Below, piece after piece: positions 52,642-62,048 of a stretch of 64,000 bases of DNA. The notes below the pieces were generated by a model, which saw only the letters and a program-made list of their open reading frames with translations, ran no database searches and was not told the DNA's origin. Origin of the DNA: an uncultured Bacilli bacterium. GTDB taxonomy: Bacteria; Bacillota_I; Bacilli_A; RFN20; CAG-449. The position numbers were made by a program, and so were the translations under genes. Position 1 is the first letter of the stretch, and each line of letters starts with the position of its first letter. The stretch lies in NCBI GenBank assembly GCA_947632435.1, contig CANRPC010000009.1:1-64000 (forward strand), given 5' to 3'.

Positions 52642-52986
52642 TTACCCAATGATAATTAAAGGATCTTTATTAGCAACTTGGGCGCCTTTGCTAACTTTAA
52701 TTTCTTTAACAACTCCAGATGCGGAAGCATTTACTTCATTTTCTAATTTCATTGCTTCAATAATACAAATAACATCACCTTTATTAACTTTTTGACCAAC
52801 ATTGACTTTAATATCAAGTACTTTTCCACCAATTGGAGCAAGAACTACTGTTTCATTTCCACTTTGATTATTTGTATTAGATTGTTGAGTTGCAACTGGT
52901 GTTTCAATTGACCCTTTTGTTTCCTCTACAGCTTCTAATTCAACTTCGTAAACTTTTCCGTTTACTTTTACTTTATATTTCTTCAT
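52642..52986 (-). CDS. Biotin carboxyl carrier protein of the decarboxylase
   Basis: 114 residues. The N-terminal strand (KKYKVKVNGKVYEVELEAVE) is followed by a Gln/Asn/Thr-rich linker at about 30-45 and a biotinyl domain with IIEAMKLENEV, whose Lys carries biotin (family EAMKM/L). It shuttles CO2 from the carboxyltransferase (oadA) to the membrane subunit. In many species this domain is fused to OadA; here it is separate. RBS AAGGAG. Confidence 0.92.
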   Translation of the reverse strand: MKKYKVKVNGKVYEVELEAVEETKGSIETPVATQQSNTNNQSGNETVVLAPIGGKVLDIKVNVGQKVNKGDVICIIEAMKLENEVNASASGVVKEIKVSKGAQVANKDPLIIIG

Positions 52987-53004
52987 TATTTTAATCTCCT
53001 TAAT

Positions 53005-53355
53005 TTATTTAATTTCTTTAATGCTTATAACTCTAACATCTTTTTTTATTTCTTGACGATAATCTATAGTAGCTACTAAAACAGCAGTTAACATATCATC
53101 ATCTTTGATTTCTACTAAGTTAGAATCTTCTTTTTTTTCAAATGCAGAAACTTTTTGATTTTGCTCCTGCTTTTTTGCGGCATCAATTTCAGCCTTCATT
53201 TCAAATAAGCCATTTAGTTTAAAAATTAATGTTGTTATGCCGATTATAAGAATTAAAACCGCAAATACCATTAAAATAGATACAATCGCATATAAAGCTC
53301 CATTTTTGAGCCCCATTTTTTCAGTTTTATCGACAGCAAAAAATAATAATTGCAT
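53005..53355 (-). CDS. oadG: Oxaloacetate decarboxylase gamma subunit
   Basis: 116 residues with a single membrane helix near 23-45 and a soluble C-terminal tail rich in Lys/Glu with DDMLTAVLVATIDYRQEI, typical of OadG/MmdD. It holds the OadA and OadB parts together. It is placed 2 bases after oadA and 18 bases before the carrier gene. Confidence 0.8.
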   Translation of the reverse strand: MQLLFFAVDKTEKMGLKNGALYAIVSILMVFAVLILIIGITTLIFKLNGLFEMKAEIDAAKKQEQNQKVSAFEKKEDSNLVEIKDDDMLTAVLVATIDYRQEIKKDVRVISIKEIK

Positions 53356-53357
53356 GA

Positions 53358-54752
53358 TTATTTACCTCCCAAAATGACATTGAATTCTTCAACTTCATCT
53401 TCTTCAATTGGTTTTGGATTATATTTTTTTGTTAAAAATTCTGTAGCAACTTTTTCAAATAAAGCAAGTGATAAAACATCTTCATCAGAACGTGCAATAT
53501 CTTTATATTTTTCTTTCAAATCTTCAAATTCAGGTTTTAATAAATCTGCAGGCCTACATGTGATAATTTCATCATCACCAACAATTTGTTTTAAAATTTT
53601 TTCATCTATTGGTGCAGGAGCTTTACCATATTTTCCATGACAATAATCTCTAATTTCATTTGGTACCATTTTATATCTAACACCAGTTAAGACATTAAAC
53701 ACTGCTTGAGTTCCAACCATTTGTGATAAAGGTGTAACAAGAGGAGGATATCCTAAATCCTTTCTTACTGCTGGAACTTCTTTTAAAACTTCATCATATT
53801 TATCCATAGCACCTTGTGCTTTTAATTGACTCATAAGATTTGATAGCATTCCACCAGGTACTTGATATGTCAAAATATTTGGATTTGTAGATAATGCTTT
53901 AGGATTTAATAAACCATTTGCTAAATATTTATTTTTAATAGCATCCATTATTGGTTCAGCTTCGTGTAAAGCATCAATGTTTAAATTTGGATCGTATTTT
54001 GTTCCTTTTAAAGCTACATTAAATGCTTGTGTTGAAGGTTGTGCTGTTCCTCCACATAGTGGAGCAAGTGATGTATCGATAATATCACATCCAGCTTCAA
54101 TAGCTGCCATATATGTCATTTCACATATTCCACCAGTACAATGTGAATGTAATTCAATCGGTAATTTAATGCTTTGTTTTAATGCAGAAATTAATTTTTT
54201 TGCATCTTCGGGAGTTAAAACACCAGCCATATCTTTAATGCAAAGAGAATCAGCACCTAGTTTTTCAACTTCTTTTGCAAGATTAACATAATATTCAATT
54301 GTATGAATAGGTGAAGTCGTATAACTTAATGCAATTTGACATTCACCACCATATTTTTTAGTTGATATTACTGCTTGTTTTAAGTTTCGAATATCATTTA
54401 ATGCATCAAAAACTCTAATTATATCAATACCATTTTCGATTGATTTTTGACAAAATTTATCAACGACATCATCAGAATAATGACGATATCCTAGAATATT
54501 CTGTCCTCTAAATAACATTTGTAGTTTGGTATGTTTACAAACCGCTCTTACTTTTCTTAATCTTTCCCAAGGATCTTCATTTAAAAATCTGAGGCAAGCA
54601 TCAAAAGTTGCTCCGCCCCAAACTTCTAAAGCATGATAACCAGCTTTGTCTAATTTCTCTGCTAAAGAAACGACTTCATCGGTTGTCATACGAGTAGCAA
54701 AGAGAGATTGGTGTCCATCGCGCAAACCAGTTTCAACGATTTTAACGCCCAT
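53358..54752 (-). CDS. oadA: Oxaloacetate decarboxylase alpha subunit, carboxyltransferase
   Basis: 464 residues. TIM-barrel motifs ETGLRDGHQSLFATRM (metal Asp), GATFDACLRFLNEDPWERLR, the conserved Lys in SLCIKDMAGVL (carbamate-forming) and HSHCTGG (metal His pair). The conserved PYC_OADA domain follows. No C-terminal biotinyl domain, which is encoded separately. It moves the carboxyl group from oxaloacetate to biotin. Second in the operon after pckA. Confidence 0.94.
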   Translation of the reverse strand: MGVKIVETGLRDGHQSLFATRMTTDEVVSLAEKLDKAGYHALEVWGGATFDACLRFLNEDPWERLRKVRAVCKHTKLQMLFRGQNILGYRHYSDDVVDKFCQKSIENGIDIIRVFDALNDIRNLKQAVISTKKYGGECQIALSYTTSPIHTIEYYVNLAKEVEKLGADSLCIKDMAGVLTPEDAKKLISALKQSIKLPIELHSHCTGGICEMTYMAAIEAGCDIIDTSLAPLCGGTAQPSTQAFNVALKGTKYDPNLNIDALHEAEPIMDAIKNKYLANGLLNPKALSTNPNILTYQVPGGMLSNLMSQLKAQGAMDKYDEVLKEVPAVRKDLGYPPLVTPLSQMVGTQAVFNVLTGVRYKMVPNEIRDYCHGKYGKAPAPIDEKILKQIVGDDEIITCRPADLLKPEFEDLKEKYKDIARSDEDVLSLALFEKVATEFLTKKYNPKPIEEDEVEEFNVILGGK

Positions 54753-54778
54753 ATTTTCTCCTTAATTATATTTATTAT

Positions 54779-56467
54779 TTATGCTTTTAAAGAATTTGCT
54801 TCAGCAACAACCTTTTCAATTGCTTCTAGAGCATCATCAGGTAATTTGTCATAACCACCTTTTTCGATAGCACATTTTTTAACAAAGTTAACTCTATCTT
54901 GCATACGTGCTTTTAATTGTTCAACGTAATTTGCATCTTTTAAATTTGGTTCAAAACCTTCCCATTTTAAGATTTCTATATCGGAGAATGGTCCCCATTT
55001 TTCAAATTTTGCTGTGCCATCTACAACGGCTTCAATAACACCTAAAGTATCTTCTTTTTGAACTTTTTTACCCATAAAGTCACCAGTGTTAATGATGTAG
55101 CAAGCAACGTTTTTCTCCGCAACTAATTTTTTAAATTTGCTGTAATCATTTGCTAAAGGATAAGTTCTAAATGGGTTAGCATATGGTTCAACAACTAAAG
55201 CATTTGGATCAACTCCTGGAGCTAATCTTTCAGCAGAAGAACGTTTTGTAGCAAGTGTAGCACCCATAACTGCTGCTAATGAAGCACCTTTTAGTTTAAC
55301 AATTGGAGGAATTGTAGGATCTTTCATAATCCAGAAAATAGCATTTACTGGAGATTCTAATTTATCTACTCTATTAGGTGACCATAATTTTGATTTAATA
55401 GCACGACCATTGCCATTTCTAATATCTTCAGTAACTAAAACGATATTACCATTTTCATCTTGTGTACAAGAACAATTTTGAACTGTTAATAAGTATTTGT
55501 TATCTGGACATCCAGTTGGATAATCATTTGTTTTATCAAAGTAAGATGGTTCAAGTGCTACAGAAGCACAAGTATCTGTATTAATAACGAATGCATCATC
55601 ATGTAAAACTAAAATATCGTATTTTCCACCATGTTTAGCATGAGTAATCGTGGATTTACCACTTCCTGATAATCCATATACTGAGGCAACGAATTTTCTT
55701 CCATCTTTAAGAGTATATTCTTTTTGTCCTCCATGACAAGAAGCGTAACCATTTCTATTAGCTATAGCCCAAGCAATAGTTAAAGTTCCTTTTTTATGTT
55801 CTCCGAAATATCTCATACCAAGAATTGCTGCACAATTTGTTTCGGTAGAAAAATAAGCTAAGCATTTTCCATCACAAACATCTGTTTGATTTGTACCAAC
55901 CCAATCTGGATCAGAGAAAATATAAATATCAGGTTCTTTTCCGTTTCCAATTGGTTTAGAATTTTTGTACATATTTAAATATGTGTCATTAATATATTGG
56001 AAATTTAACAACCAGTTATAAAGAATATTTTCTTGTCCTTCTGGTATCAATAAATGAGCTTTAACCATAAATTCAGGATCAAGACCAATATAAGCTTCTG
56101 CATGATACATTTTTTTATAACGTGTATCGTAGACTGCATCCATTAAAATTTTGTCTAATCTATCTTGATTAACTCCAGGTTGTCCTTGAATTCTTCTAGC
56201 TGCTGCGTAACGTCCTGTAATAGATCCATCATTAAATAATAAGACTTTTGCATCTCTATCAAGACCGACAGCCTCAGGATTATAAACTGGCATATCAGTT
56301 ACTACTGTTCCTGGAGAATTTTTTGCTAAATTATAAGCTTCTTTTAATGAATTTACTTTGACAACATTGTTTCCATAAAATGCTGCTTCAATAATTGAAC
56401 GAGTTTTAGCAAAACCAGGTTTTCCTTTCCCAATTTCATTAATTGGATAAAATGCTTTTGTAGACAT
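54779..56467 (-). CDS. pckA: Phosphoenolpyruvate carboxykinase (ATP)
   Basis: 562 residues. Kinase-1a P-loop YGLSGSGKSTITHAKHGG near 266-283, the metal/ATP motif LHDDAFVIN, and RSSAERLAPGV further on. It interconverts PEP plus CO2 plus ADP with oxaloacetate plus ATP. As first gene of an operon with oxaloacetate decarboxylase, it probably works in the PEP-to-oxaloacetate direction in this organism, making ATP. AAGGAGG sits 7 bases before ATG. The promoter is at about 56586-56614. Confidence 0.92.
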   Translation of the reverse strand: MSTKAFYPINEIGKGKPGFAKTRSIIEAAFYGNNVVKVNSLKEAYNLAKNSPGTVVTDMPVYNPEAVGLDRDAKVLLFNDGSITGRYAAARRIQGQPGVNQDRLDKILMDAVYDTRYKKMYHAEAYIGLDPEFMVKAHLLIPEGQENILYNWLLNFQYINDTYLNMYKNSKPIGNGKEPDIYIFSDPDWVGTNQTDVCDGKCLAYFSTETNCAAILGMRYFGEHKKGTLTIAWAIANRNGYASCHGGQKEYTLKDGRKFVASVYGLSGSGKSTITHAKHGGKYDILVLHDDAFVINTDTCASVALEPSYFDKTNDYPTGCPDNKYLLTVQNCSCTQDENGNIVLVTEDIRNGNGRAIKSKLWSPNRVDKLESPVNAIFWIMKDPTIPPIVKLKGASLAAVMGATLATKRSSAERLAPGVDPNALVVEPYANPFRTYPLANDYSKFKKLVAEKNVACYIINTGDFMGKKVQKEDTLGVIEAVVDGTAKFEKWGPFSDIEILKWEGFEPNLKDANYVEQLKARMQDRVNFVKKCAIEKGGYDKLPDDALEAIEKVVAEANSLKA

Positions 56468-56783
56468 AAAATTCCTCCTTATAAAAAAGCATAATTAGGC
56501 ATTAATAATTACATTATTATTTTTATAGATAATTAATTATTATTTATGCCATTTTTAGAAATTTAAAATTTCCAAAATCAAAAAAATAATAGCATATGTA
56601 AAAGATAATCTCAATTAAACTTAATCAAATTTGTTAAAAATTTAGGGCAATAATTAATTGACTATTAAATTGTGTTTAAATAATTTATACAAGTTTTAAA
56701 CATTGTAGTTTAATAGTTAATCAACAATTTATTTTTTTTAAACTTTTTATTATAATAATGAAAAAGGTAAGGCGAACAATTTA
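56468..56783. promoter_or_regulatory. Divergent regulatory region between pckA and the pseudouridine synthase gene
   Basis: No gene in 316 bases. On the minus strand -35 TTGAGA (complement of 56609-56614) and -10 TATTAT (complement of 56586-56591) with a 17-base spacer form a good promoter for pckA. On the plus strand TATAAT at 56751-56756 may serve the synthase gene. Between them ACTATTAAA (56661-56669) and TTTAATAGT (56709-56717) are inverted 9-base arms 39 bases apart, a possible operator. Confidence 0.5.
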
Positions 56784-57746
56784 ATGAAAGAAATTACAAT
56801 TAGCAAATTTGATGAAGGCAAACGTGTTGATAAATATGTTCGTAGTTTTTTAAATAAAGCTCCTTTAAGCTTTATTTATAAATTATTCCGAAAAAAGGAT
56901 ATTAAAATTAACAACAAACCTATAGATATTTCATACATTTTAAAAGAAAATGACATTTTAAGAATATATGTTAACGATGAACAATTAAAAGAATTTAATA
57001 AGCCTAAGAATATCGAAAAAATCAAATCGGATTTAGATATTATTTATGAAGATGAAAATATATTAGTGATAAATAAACCAAGAGGAATATTAATTCATGG
57101 TGATGAAGATGAAAAACGTATAACTCTTACTAATAAAGTTTTAAATTATTTATATAATAAAAAAGAATTTAATCCAGCTAATAATAGTTTTACGCCATCT
57201 CCTGCACATCGTTTAGATCGTAATACATCTGGTATAGTTATTTTTGGAAAAAAGGTAACTATTTTACAGGAGCTTTTCAAACTATTTCAAAAAAAAGATT
57301 CTCTTAGTAAACATTATTATCTTTTAGTAGAAGGAGTAATTAAAAAAGATGGTGTTTTAGATTTTCCTTTATCAAAAGATGAAACTAAAGGAATAGTTAA
57401 AGTATCAGAAAGTGGAAAAACAGCAATTACAAAATATTGTGTTAAAGAAAATTTTCTTGATAAAACATTAATAGATGCTGAACTTATTACTGGAAGAACA
57501 CATCAATTACGCGTACATTTTGCATATTTTAAGCACCCCATTTGTGGGGATAGCAAATATGGTGATTTTGCCAAAAATAAAAAATTTAAAAAAGAATTTG
57601 CTTTTGATGATCAATTTTTACATGCTTATTCTTTAGAATTTAAAGAGCTAAATGGTCAATTAAAATATTTAAGCGGTAAAAAATTTATTGCAAAATTGCC
57701 TTATAATGAAGAAGAAATCTTAAATAAATTACGAGGTACAAAATAA
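56784..57746 (+). CDS. RluA-family pseudouridine synthase
   Basis: 320 residues. N-terminal S4-like RNA-binding domain (KRVDKYVRSFLNKAPLSFIY), catalytic core with AHRLDRNTSGIVIFGK (the Asp is the nucleophile), and GRTHQLRVHFAYFKHPICGD. It belongs to the RluC/RluD group of 23S rRNA enzymes; the exact target is not deducible. Its stop shares one base with the next gene's start (TAATG). Confidence 0.92.
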   Translation: MKEITISKFDEGKRVDKYVRSFLNKAPLSFIYKLFRKKDIKINNKPIDISYILKENDILRIYVNDEQLKEFNKPKNIEKIKSDLDIIYEDENILVINKPRGILIHGDEDEKRITLTNKVLNYLYNKKEFNPANNSFTPSPAHRLDRNTSGIVIFGKKVTILQELFKLFQKKDSLSKHYYLLVEGVIKKDGVLDFPLSKDETKGIVKVSESGKTAITKYCVKENFLDKTLIDAELITGRTHQLRVHFAYFKHPICGDSKYGDFAKNKKFKKEFAFDDQFLHAYSLEFKELNGQLKYLSGKKFIAKLPYNEEEILNKLRGTK

Positions 57747-58264
57747 TGCATTTAAGCTTTTTATTTATCGTGGTTTTATTAATCTTTGCATTATTTCCTT
57801 TAATTGGAAAATTAAAATATAATATATGCTATTTTTTTTCCGCTATTTTTAGTTTTTCTTTTGTAAGTATTCTATATACTTTAATATTAAAAAAGTCTAA
57901 TTTTTTTCTTAGTTTTCATAATTTATATCTTAAATGTTATAAATATTTTTCTTTGCTTAAAATAAACCAAGATGAATGTGTGCATTTTTTGCAAGTAATT
58001 TTTTTGATTTTACTTTATTTAACATTTTTTTATATATTATTAATAATTTTTAGAACAATTTTTAAAGATACTCCATTTAAAGATAATCAAGACAAAGACA
58101 TAATTAATTTTATTTTTACTATTTTTTTCCGTAGTATGAACTTAATTATTTTAGCCTTATTAATATTAACAATTTGTGTAACATTAAATCAATTTATGGA
58201 ATTAGAAAATGGTATTATGAACCGTATTTTTGAATTAATATTAAAGTGGGTAATGAAAATATGA
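57746..58264 (+). CDS. Small multi-pass membrane protein of unknown function
   Basis: 172 residues with hydrophobic segments at about 3-21, 26-48, 86-106 and 127-150. Very Phe/Leu/Ile-rich. It starts on the shared base of the synthase stop and overlaps the next gene by 4 bases. Position after an RluA-family gene and size loosely recall CvpA-like proteins, but no motif confirms this. Confidence 0.5.
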   Translation: MHLSFLFIVVLLIFALFPLIGKLKYNICYFFSAIFSFSFVSILYTLILKKSNFFLSFHNLYLKCYKYFSLLKINQDECVHFLQVIFLILLYLTFFYILLIIFRTIFKDTPFKDNQDKDIINFIFTIFFRSMNLIILALLILTICVTLNQFMELENGIMNRIFELILKWVMKI

Positions 58265-59322
58265 AAGAAGAAGATAAATTATTATTGCTTATCGAATTAG
58301 TTGATGGCAATGTAAAAGAATTTCTTAAAGAAAAAAATAAAGAATTTCATAATAGTGAAACCTTATTAAAAATCGATGATTTGATTAAAAAAAATCATCA
58401 TAGTAAGTCTCCAAAGTATTTAATTGCTCAACGAGAATATGAAAAAATTAAAGAAGTTAAAATTACTTCTATGGAAACATATTTTATTAATATTGCACGA
58501 GCGGAAAGAATTTTATCTTCCTTACTGAATAAGGAATTTGTTAATCCATTAATGTGTTCTAAAGAAGAAGGTAATATATCTCTTGCTTCATTAGTTGTAA
58601 ACTTTAATGGAAAAAATGCTTATTTAGGTGATATTATTATGAGCGATGTTTATTTAGATAATCGCAAAATTGATTTAGTAAAAGAGTATATTATTACGTG
58701 GAGAAAAGAAGTAGATGAGACATTTATTCGTCCTCTTCAACTTTTATTGACATATCCCAAAAATTTACCTAAAAAAAGACGTTTACCATTAAATAAATTA
58801 TTTATTGGTTTATTTTTAATCATTTTAAACTTTCTTTTTGCTTTTTCTTTCTTTTTGAAAGGCAATTATATTCGCCCAATTTTGAAATTTGATTACACAA
58901 ATTATTTTATATCAATACCATATTTTCTATTATTTGCATTGCTTTGTATTTTTGATTTTAGTTACATTTTTTTACTTTTAAAAAGAAATAATGAGCATAT
59001 AGATTATTTTTATGCTCAAGAAAAATTGCTATTTAATAGTAAACAAATAATGGATGAGGTAAGAAATAATACGGAACATCTTTATCAAAAAATGCTAAAT
59101 TGTATTATTTATAAGCAAGAATTAAATGGAAAAGCAAGCCAGTATTCAATTTCTGAAAATAAAATTACAGCATTAAGTTATTTGCAAGAAGAAAATGAAA
59201 GACCAGAATTAGATGAAGACCATATTTCTAATTATGAAATTGTTTTAATTGAATTAATTGTTGTTCTTGTTGTGTATTTTATTGCATTAATTAGTTTATA
59301 TCAAATGGGGTTAATAAAATGA
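58261..59322 (+). CDS. Membrane protein with N-terminal cytoplasmic domain, unknown
   Basis: 353 residues from ATG 58261 (ATGA overlap with the previous gene; a GTG at 58246 is an alternative). A ~180-residue charged soluble domain is followed by two helices at about 185-205 and 222-242, a second soluble part, and a final helix at about 325-347. No known motif. Coupled to the next gene by another ATGA overlap. Confidence 0.5.
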   Translation: MKEEDKLLLLIELVDGNVKEFLKEKNKEFHNSETLLKIDDLIKKNHHSKSPKYLIAQREYEKIKEVKITSMETYFINIARAERILSSLLNKEFVNPLMCSKEEGNISLASLVVNFNGKNAYLGDIIMSDVYLDNRKIDLVKEYIITWRKEVDETFIRPLQLLLTYPKNLPKKRRLPLNKLFIGLFLIILNFLFAFSFFLKGNYIRPILKFDYTNYFISIPYFLLFALLCIFDFSYIFLLLKRNNEHIDYFYAQEKLLFNSKQIMDEVRNNTEHLYQKMLNCIIYKQELNGKASQYSISENKITALSYLQEENERPELDEDHISNYEIVLIELIVVLVVYFIALISLYQMGLIK

Positions 59323-60023
59323 GTATTATCATAAAAATTAAGAATGAGGAATATACATCTTTTGAAGAATTTGGTAAGAATATTTATAAATATTTTGATG
59401 AAGCTTATAAACTTGTCAATACTTCTAAATTTTTAAAATTATTAAAGCAAGAAAACATAGAATATTATGATGCCATAATTAAACTAAGAAAAGAAGAAAC
59501 TGATGAAGATGCTTTTATTTTTAAAGTACAATATGTCTTTTGTCCTTTGATGGAATTAAAATTCCGCAACTACAAATTTACTTCTTTAAAAATTTTAGGA
59601 CGGAAAATATTATTAGGAGCACCAAAAATTGATATATATATAAAAGAAGCCATAAAAAATAAATTATTTTCTTATTATTTAAAACTTCAAGGATATGATG
59701 TTTTAGAAAAAAAACTTTATGAAAGTGTCAAAAATCTTGAAAATAATTACTTGGAAAATCCCAATCGTTGCTATTTTAAAATGGGTTTTTTACTTGCTGG
59801 AACTCAAAAAATAGTATATCGTAGAAAATGGTATGATAGTGTATCAACTTTTTTTCAAGAAATTTTAAAACCTACGATGATTCATGATTTTTGTAAAGAT
59901 TTTGAAAAAAGTCAGTATGTCTTTGCTTGGCTTGAACTTCTTGGATATCAAGATAAATTAAATAAATATTTTTCACTTACGGAAACAGAAAAAAATTGGG
60001 AGGATGATAATAATGTTAGTTGA
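59319..60023 (+). CDS. Hypothetical soluble protein, third gene of coupled set
   Basis: 234 residues, overlapping the previous gene by 4 bases and the next by 11. Mostly helical and charged, with EEYTSFEEFGKNIYKYFDEA at the N-terminus and no membrane helix. Conserved-looking features include FCPLMELKFRNYKFTSLK and MGFLLAGTQKIVYR. It may be a cytoplasmic partner of the two preceding membrane proteins. Family unknown. Confidence 0.5.
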   Translation: MSIIIKIKNEEYTSFEEFGKNIYKYFDEAYKLVNTSKFLKLLKQENIEYYDAIIKLRKEETDEDAFIFKVQYVFCPLMELKFRNYKFTSLKILGRKILLGAPKIDIYIKEAIKNKLFSYYLKLQGYDVLEKKLYESVKNLENNYLENPNRCYFKMGFLLAGTQKIVYRRKWYDSVSTFFQEILKPTMIHDFCKDFEKSQYVFAWLELLGYQDKLNKYFSLTETEKNWEDDNNVS

Positions 60024-61704
60024 AGAAAAATTTAATCGCTGGTTGAATGATGAAGGTGTTTCTTTAGAAGAAAAAAAGATTCTAAAATCATTAAATAAAG
60101 AGGAAATAAATGATGCTTTTTATCGTGATTTAGAATTTGGTACTGCTGGAATAAGAGGAATTCTTGGACCAGGAAGTAATAGACTAAATAAACAAATTGT
60201 AAAAAAGGCAACCGTTGGTTTTGCACTTTATTTATTAGAAACTTATAAAAACGCTAAAGAAGCAGGTGTTTGTATATCACATGATAACCGTTTATATTCT
60301 CGTGAATTTACTTTAGAAACCGCGCGTGTTCTTGCTTCTTTTGGTATAAAATCATACATTTTTGATAGTTTAAGACCAACTCCAGAATTATCATTTGCTG
60401 TAAGATATAAACATGCTGTTGGAGGTGTCATGATAACAGCTTCACATAATCCAAAAGAATACAATGGGTATAAAGTTTATGATGAAAATGGTTGTCAATT
60501 AGTTCCTAGCAAAATCAAAAGATTGGTAGAAATTATTAATAATTTAGGATTTGAACTTGATGTAAAAGAAGGTAATGAAAATGCCGAAATTATTACGTTA
60601 GAAAAAGAAGTTGATGAAAAATATTGTGAAGAAGTTATTTCTATTTCATTAAATAAAGATTTAGAAAAAAAAGTTAAAATTGTTTTTTCACCTCAACATG
60701 GAACAAGTTATGTTAACGCAATGAAAATATTTCATAAATTGCAATATGATGTTATTGAAGTTAAAGAACAATGTACACCAGATCCTTTATTTTCTAATAC
60801 TAAATCTCCAAATCCAGAAAATAAAGAAGCATATGAATTAGCTTTAGATTATGCTAAAAAATATGATGCTGATTTAATTTTAACTACAGATCCTGATGCC
60901 GATAGAGTGGGAATTGCCTTTAAAAATTCACATGGTGAATATCAATTGTATACAGGAAATCAAACTGGTGCTTTATTAATTAATTATGTTTTATCTCAAA
61001 GAAAAGCTAAGAATGAATTATCAAGCAATGGAGTTTTATTTGATACAATTGTTACCTCTTCTTTAGGTGAAAAAATTGCTAAAGATTATGGTTTAACTGT
61101 GGAATCTTTATTGACTGGATTTAAATTTATTGGCGATAGAATACATCATTATGAAATAACAAAAGAAAAAACATTTGAATTTGGTTATGAAGAAAGTTAT
61201 GGATATTTGATAAAACCTTTTGTACGTGATAAAGATTCATTGCAAGCTCTTGTCATGATTTCGGAAATGACAAATTATTATTTATTACAAAATAAGCGCC
61301 TTGATGAAATTATGGATGAAATTCAAAGAAAATATGGCTATCACCATGATGAATTATATTCAATTTATTTTGAAGGTCAACAAGGTGGTGAAACGATGCA
61401 AAAAATCATGCAAGAAGTTAGAGAAAATCCATTTAAAGAAATCGCAGGTCATAAAGTAGAATATTATGAAGATTATTTAAAATTAATTCGTTATAAAAAG
61501 CAAGAAGAAAAAATTGTTGGAATAGAAAAATCTAATGTTTTAAAATACTACTTAGATGATGGATCAACTGTTGCAATAAGACCTTCAGGAACAGAACCAA
61601 AATGTAAATTCTACTATGGAGCGGTTGGTAAAGATACAACAGTTATTGAAAAACCAAAATTATTACATAAAGCTATTTTAAAATCTTTAAAATTAGATAA
61701 ATAA
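60013..61704 (+). CDS. pgcA: Phosphoglucomutase/phosphomannomutase
   Basis: 563 residues from ATG 60013; GGGAGG at about 59998-60003 is too close to an in-frame ATG at 60004. Alpha-D-phosphohexomutase motifs: FGTAGIRGILG, the phosphoserine loop MITASHNPKEYNGYKVY, the metal site TTDPDADRVGIA, the sugar-binding loop GYEESYGYL and the phosphate-binding RPSGTEPKCKFYY. It interconverts glucose-1-P and glucose-6-P for polysaccharide or glycolipid synthesis. It is last in the operon and followed by a terminator. Confidence 0.94.
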   Translation: MLVEEKFNRWLNDEGVSLEEKKILKSLNKEEINDAFYRDLEFGTAGIRGILGPGSNRLNKQIVKKATVGFALYLLETYKNAKEAGVCISHDNRLYSREFTLETARVLASFGIKSYIFDSLRPTPELSFAVRYKHAVGGVMITASHNPKEYNGYKVYDENGCQLVPSKIKRLVEIINNLGFELDVKEGNENAEIITLEKEVDEKYCEEVISISLNKDLEKKVKIVFSPQHGTSYVNAMKIFHKLQYDVIEVKEQCTPDPLFSNTKSPNPENKEAYELALDYAKKYDADLILTTDPDADRVGIAFKNSHGEYQLYTGNQTGALLINYVLSQRKAKNELSSNGVLFDTIVTSSLGEKIAKDYGLTVESLLTGFKFIGDRIHHYEITKEKTFEFGYEESYGYLIKPFVRDKDSLQALVMISEMTNYYLLQNKRLDEIMDEIQRKYGYHHDELYSIYFEGQQGGETMQKIMQEVRENPFKEIAGHKVEYYEDYLKLIRYKKQEEKIVGIEKSNVLKYYLDDGSTVAIRPSGTEPKCKFYYGAVGKDTTVIEKPKLLHKAILKSLKLDK

Positions 61705-61775
61705 AAAATATAAAGAAAATGGACTTTTCATAAGAATATTAAAAAATCAAGTGAAAAGCCGATTTAGATTAAATC

Positions 61776-61815
61776 GAAAAATCTATCATAGAGGAAAATT
61801 TGTGATGGATTTTTC
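61776..61815 (+). terminator. Rho-independent terminator after pgcA
   Basis: AAAAATCTATCA and TGATGGATTTTT pair (one G-U) and continue into a T-rich run. The remainder of the 344-base gap (61705-62048) shows nothing else I can identify. Confidence 0.7.
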
Positions 61816-62048
61816 TTTTTCTTTTTAAAATTTGTTATAAATAAAACAAAGAACACCTGAACAAAAATTTATTTGTATTTTCAAAATGGTCTTTATTTTT
61901 ATCTCTTACGTGAAATTTTTTGTGTTAATATTGGCTGACCTATGAAAAATATAATCAGAAAATTATAGTATATAAACACAATTTCTTAAGAAAATGTCAA
62001 ATAAATCTCAAGAAATAGAATCCATTGGATATCTTTAATTTCACATGT

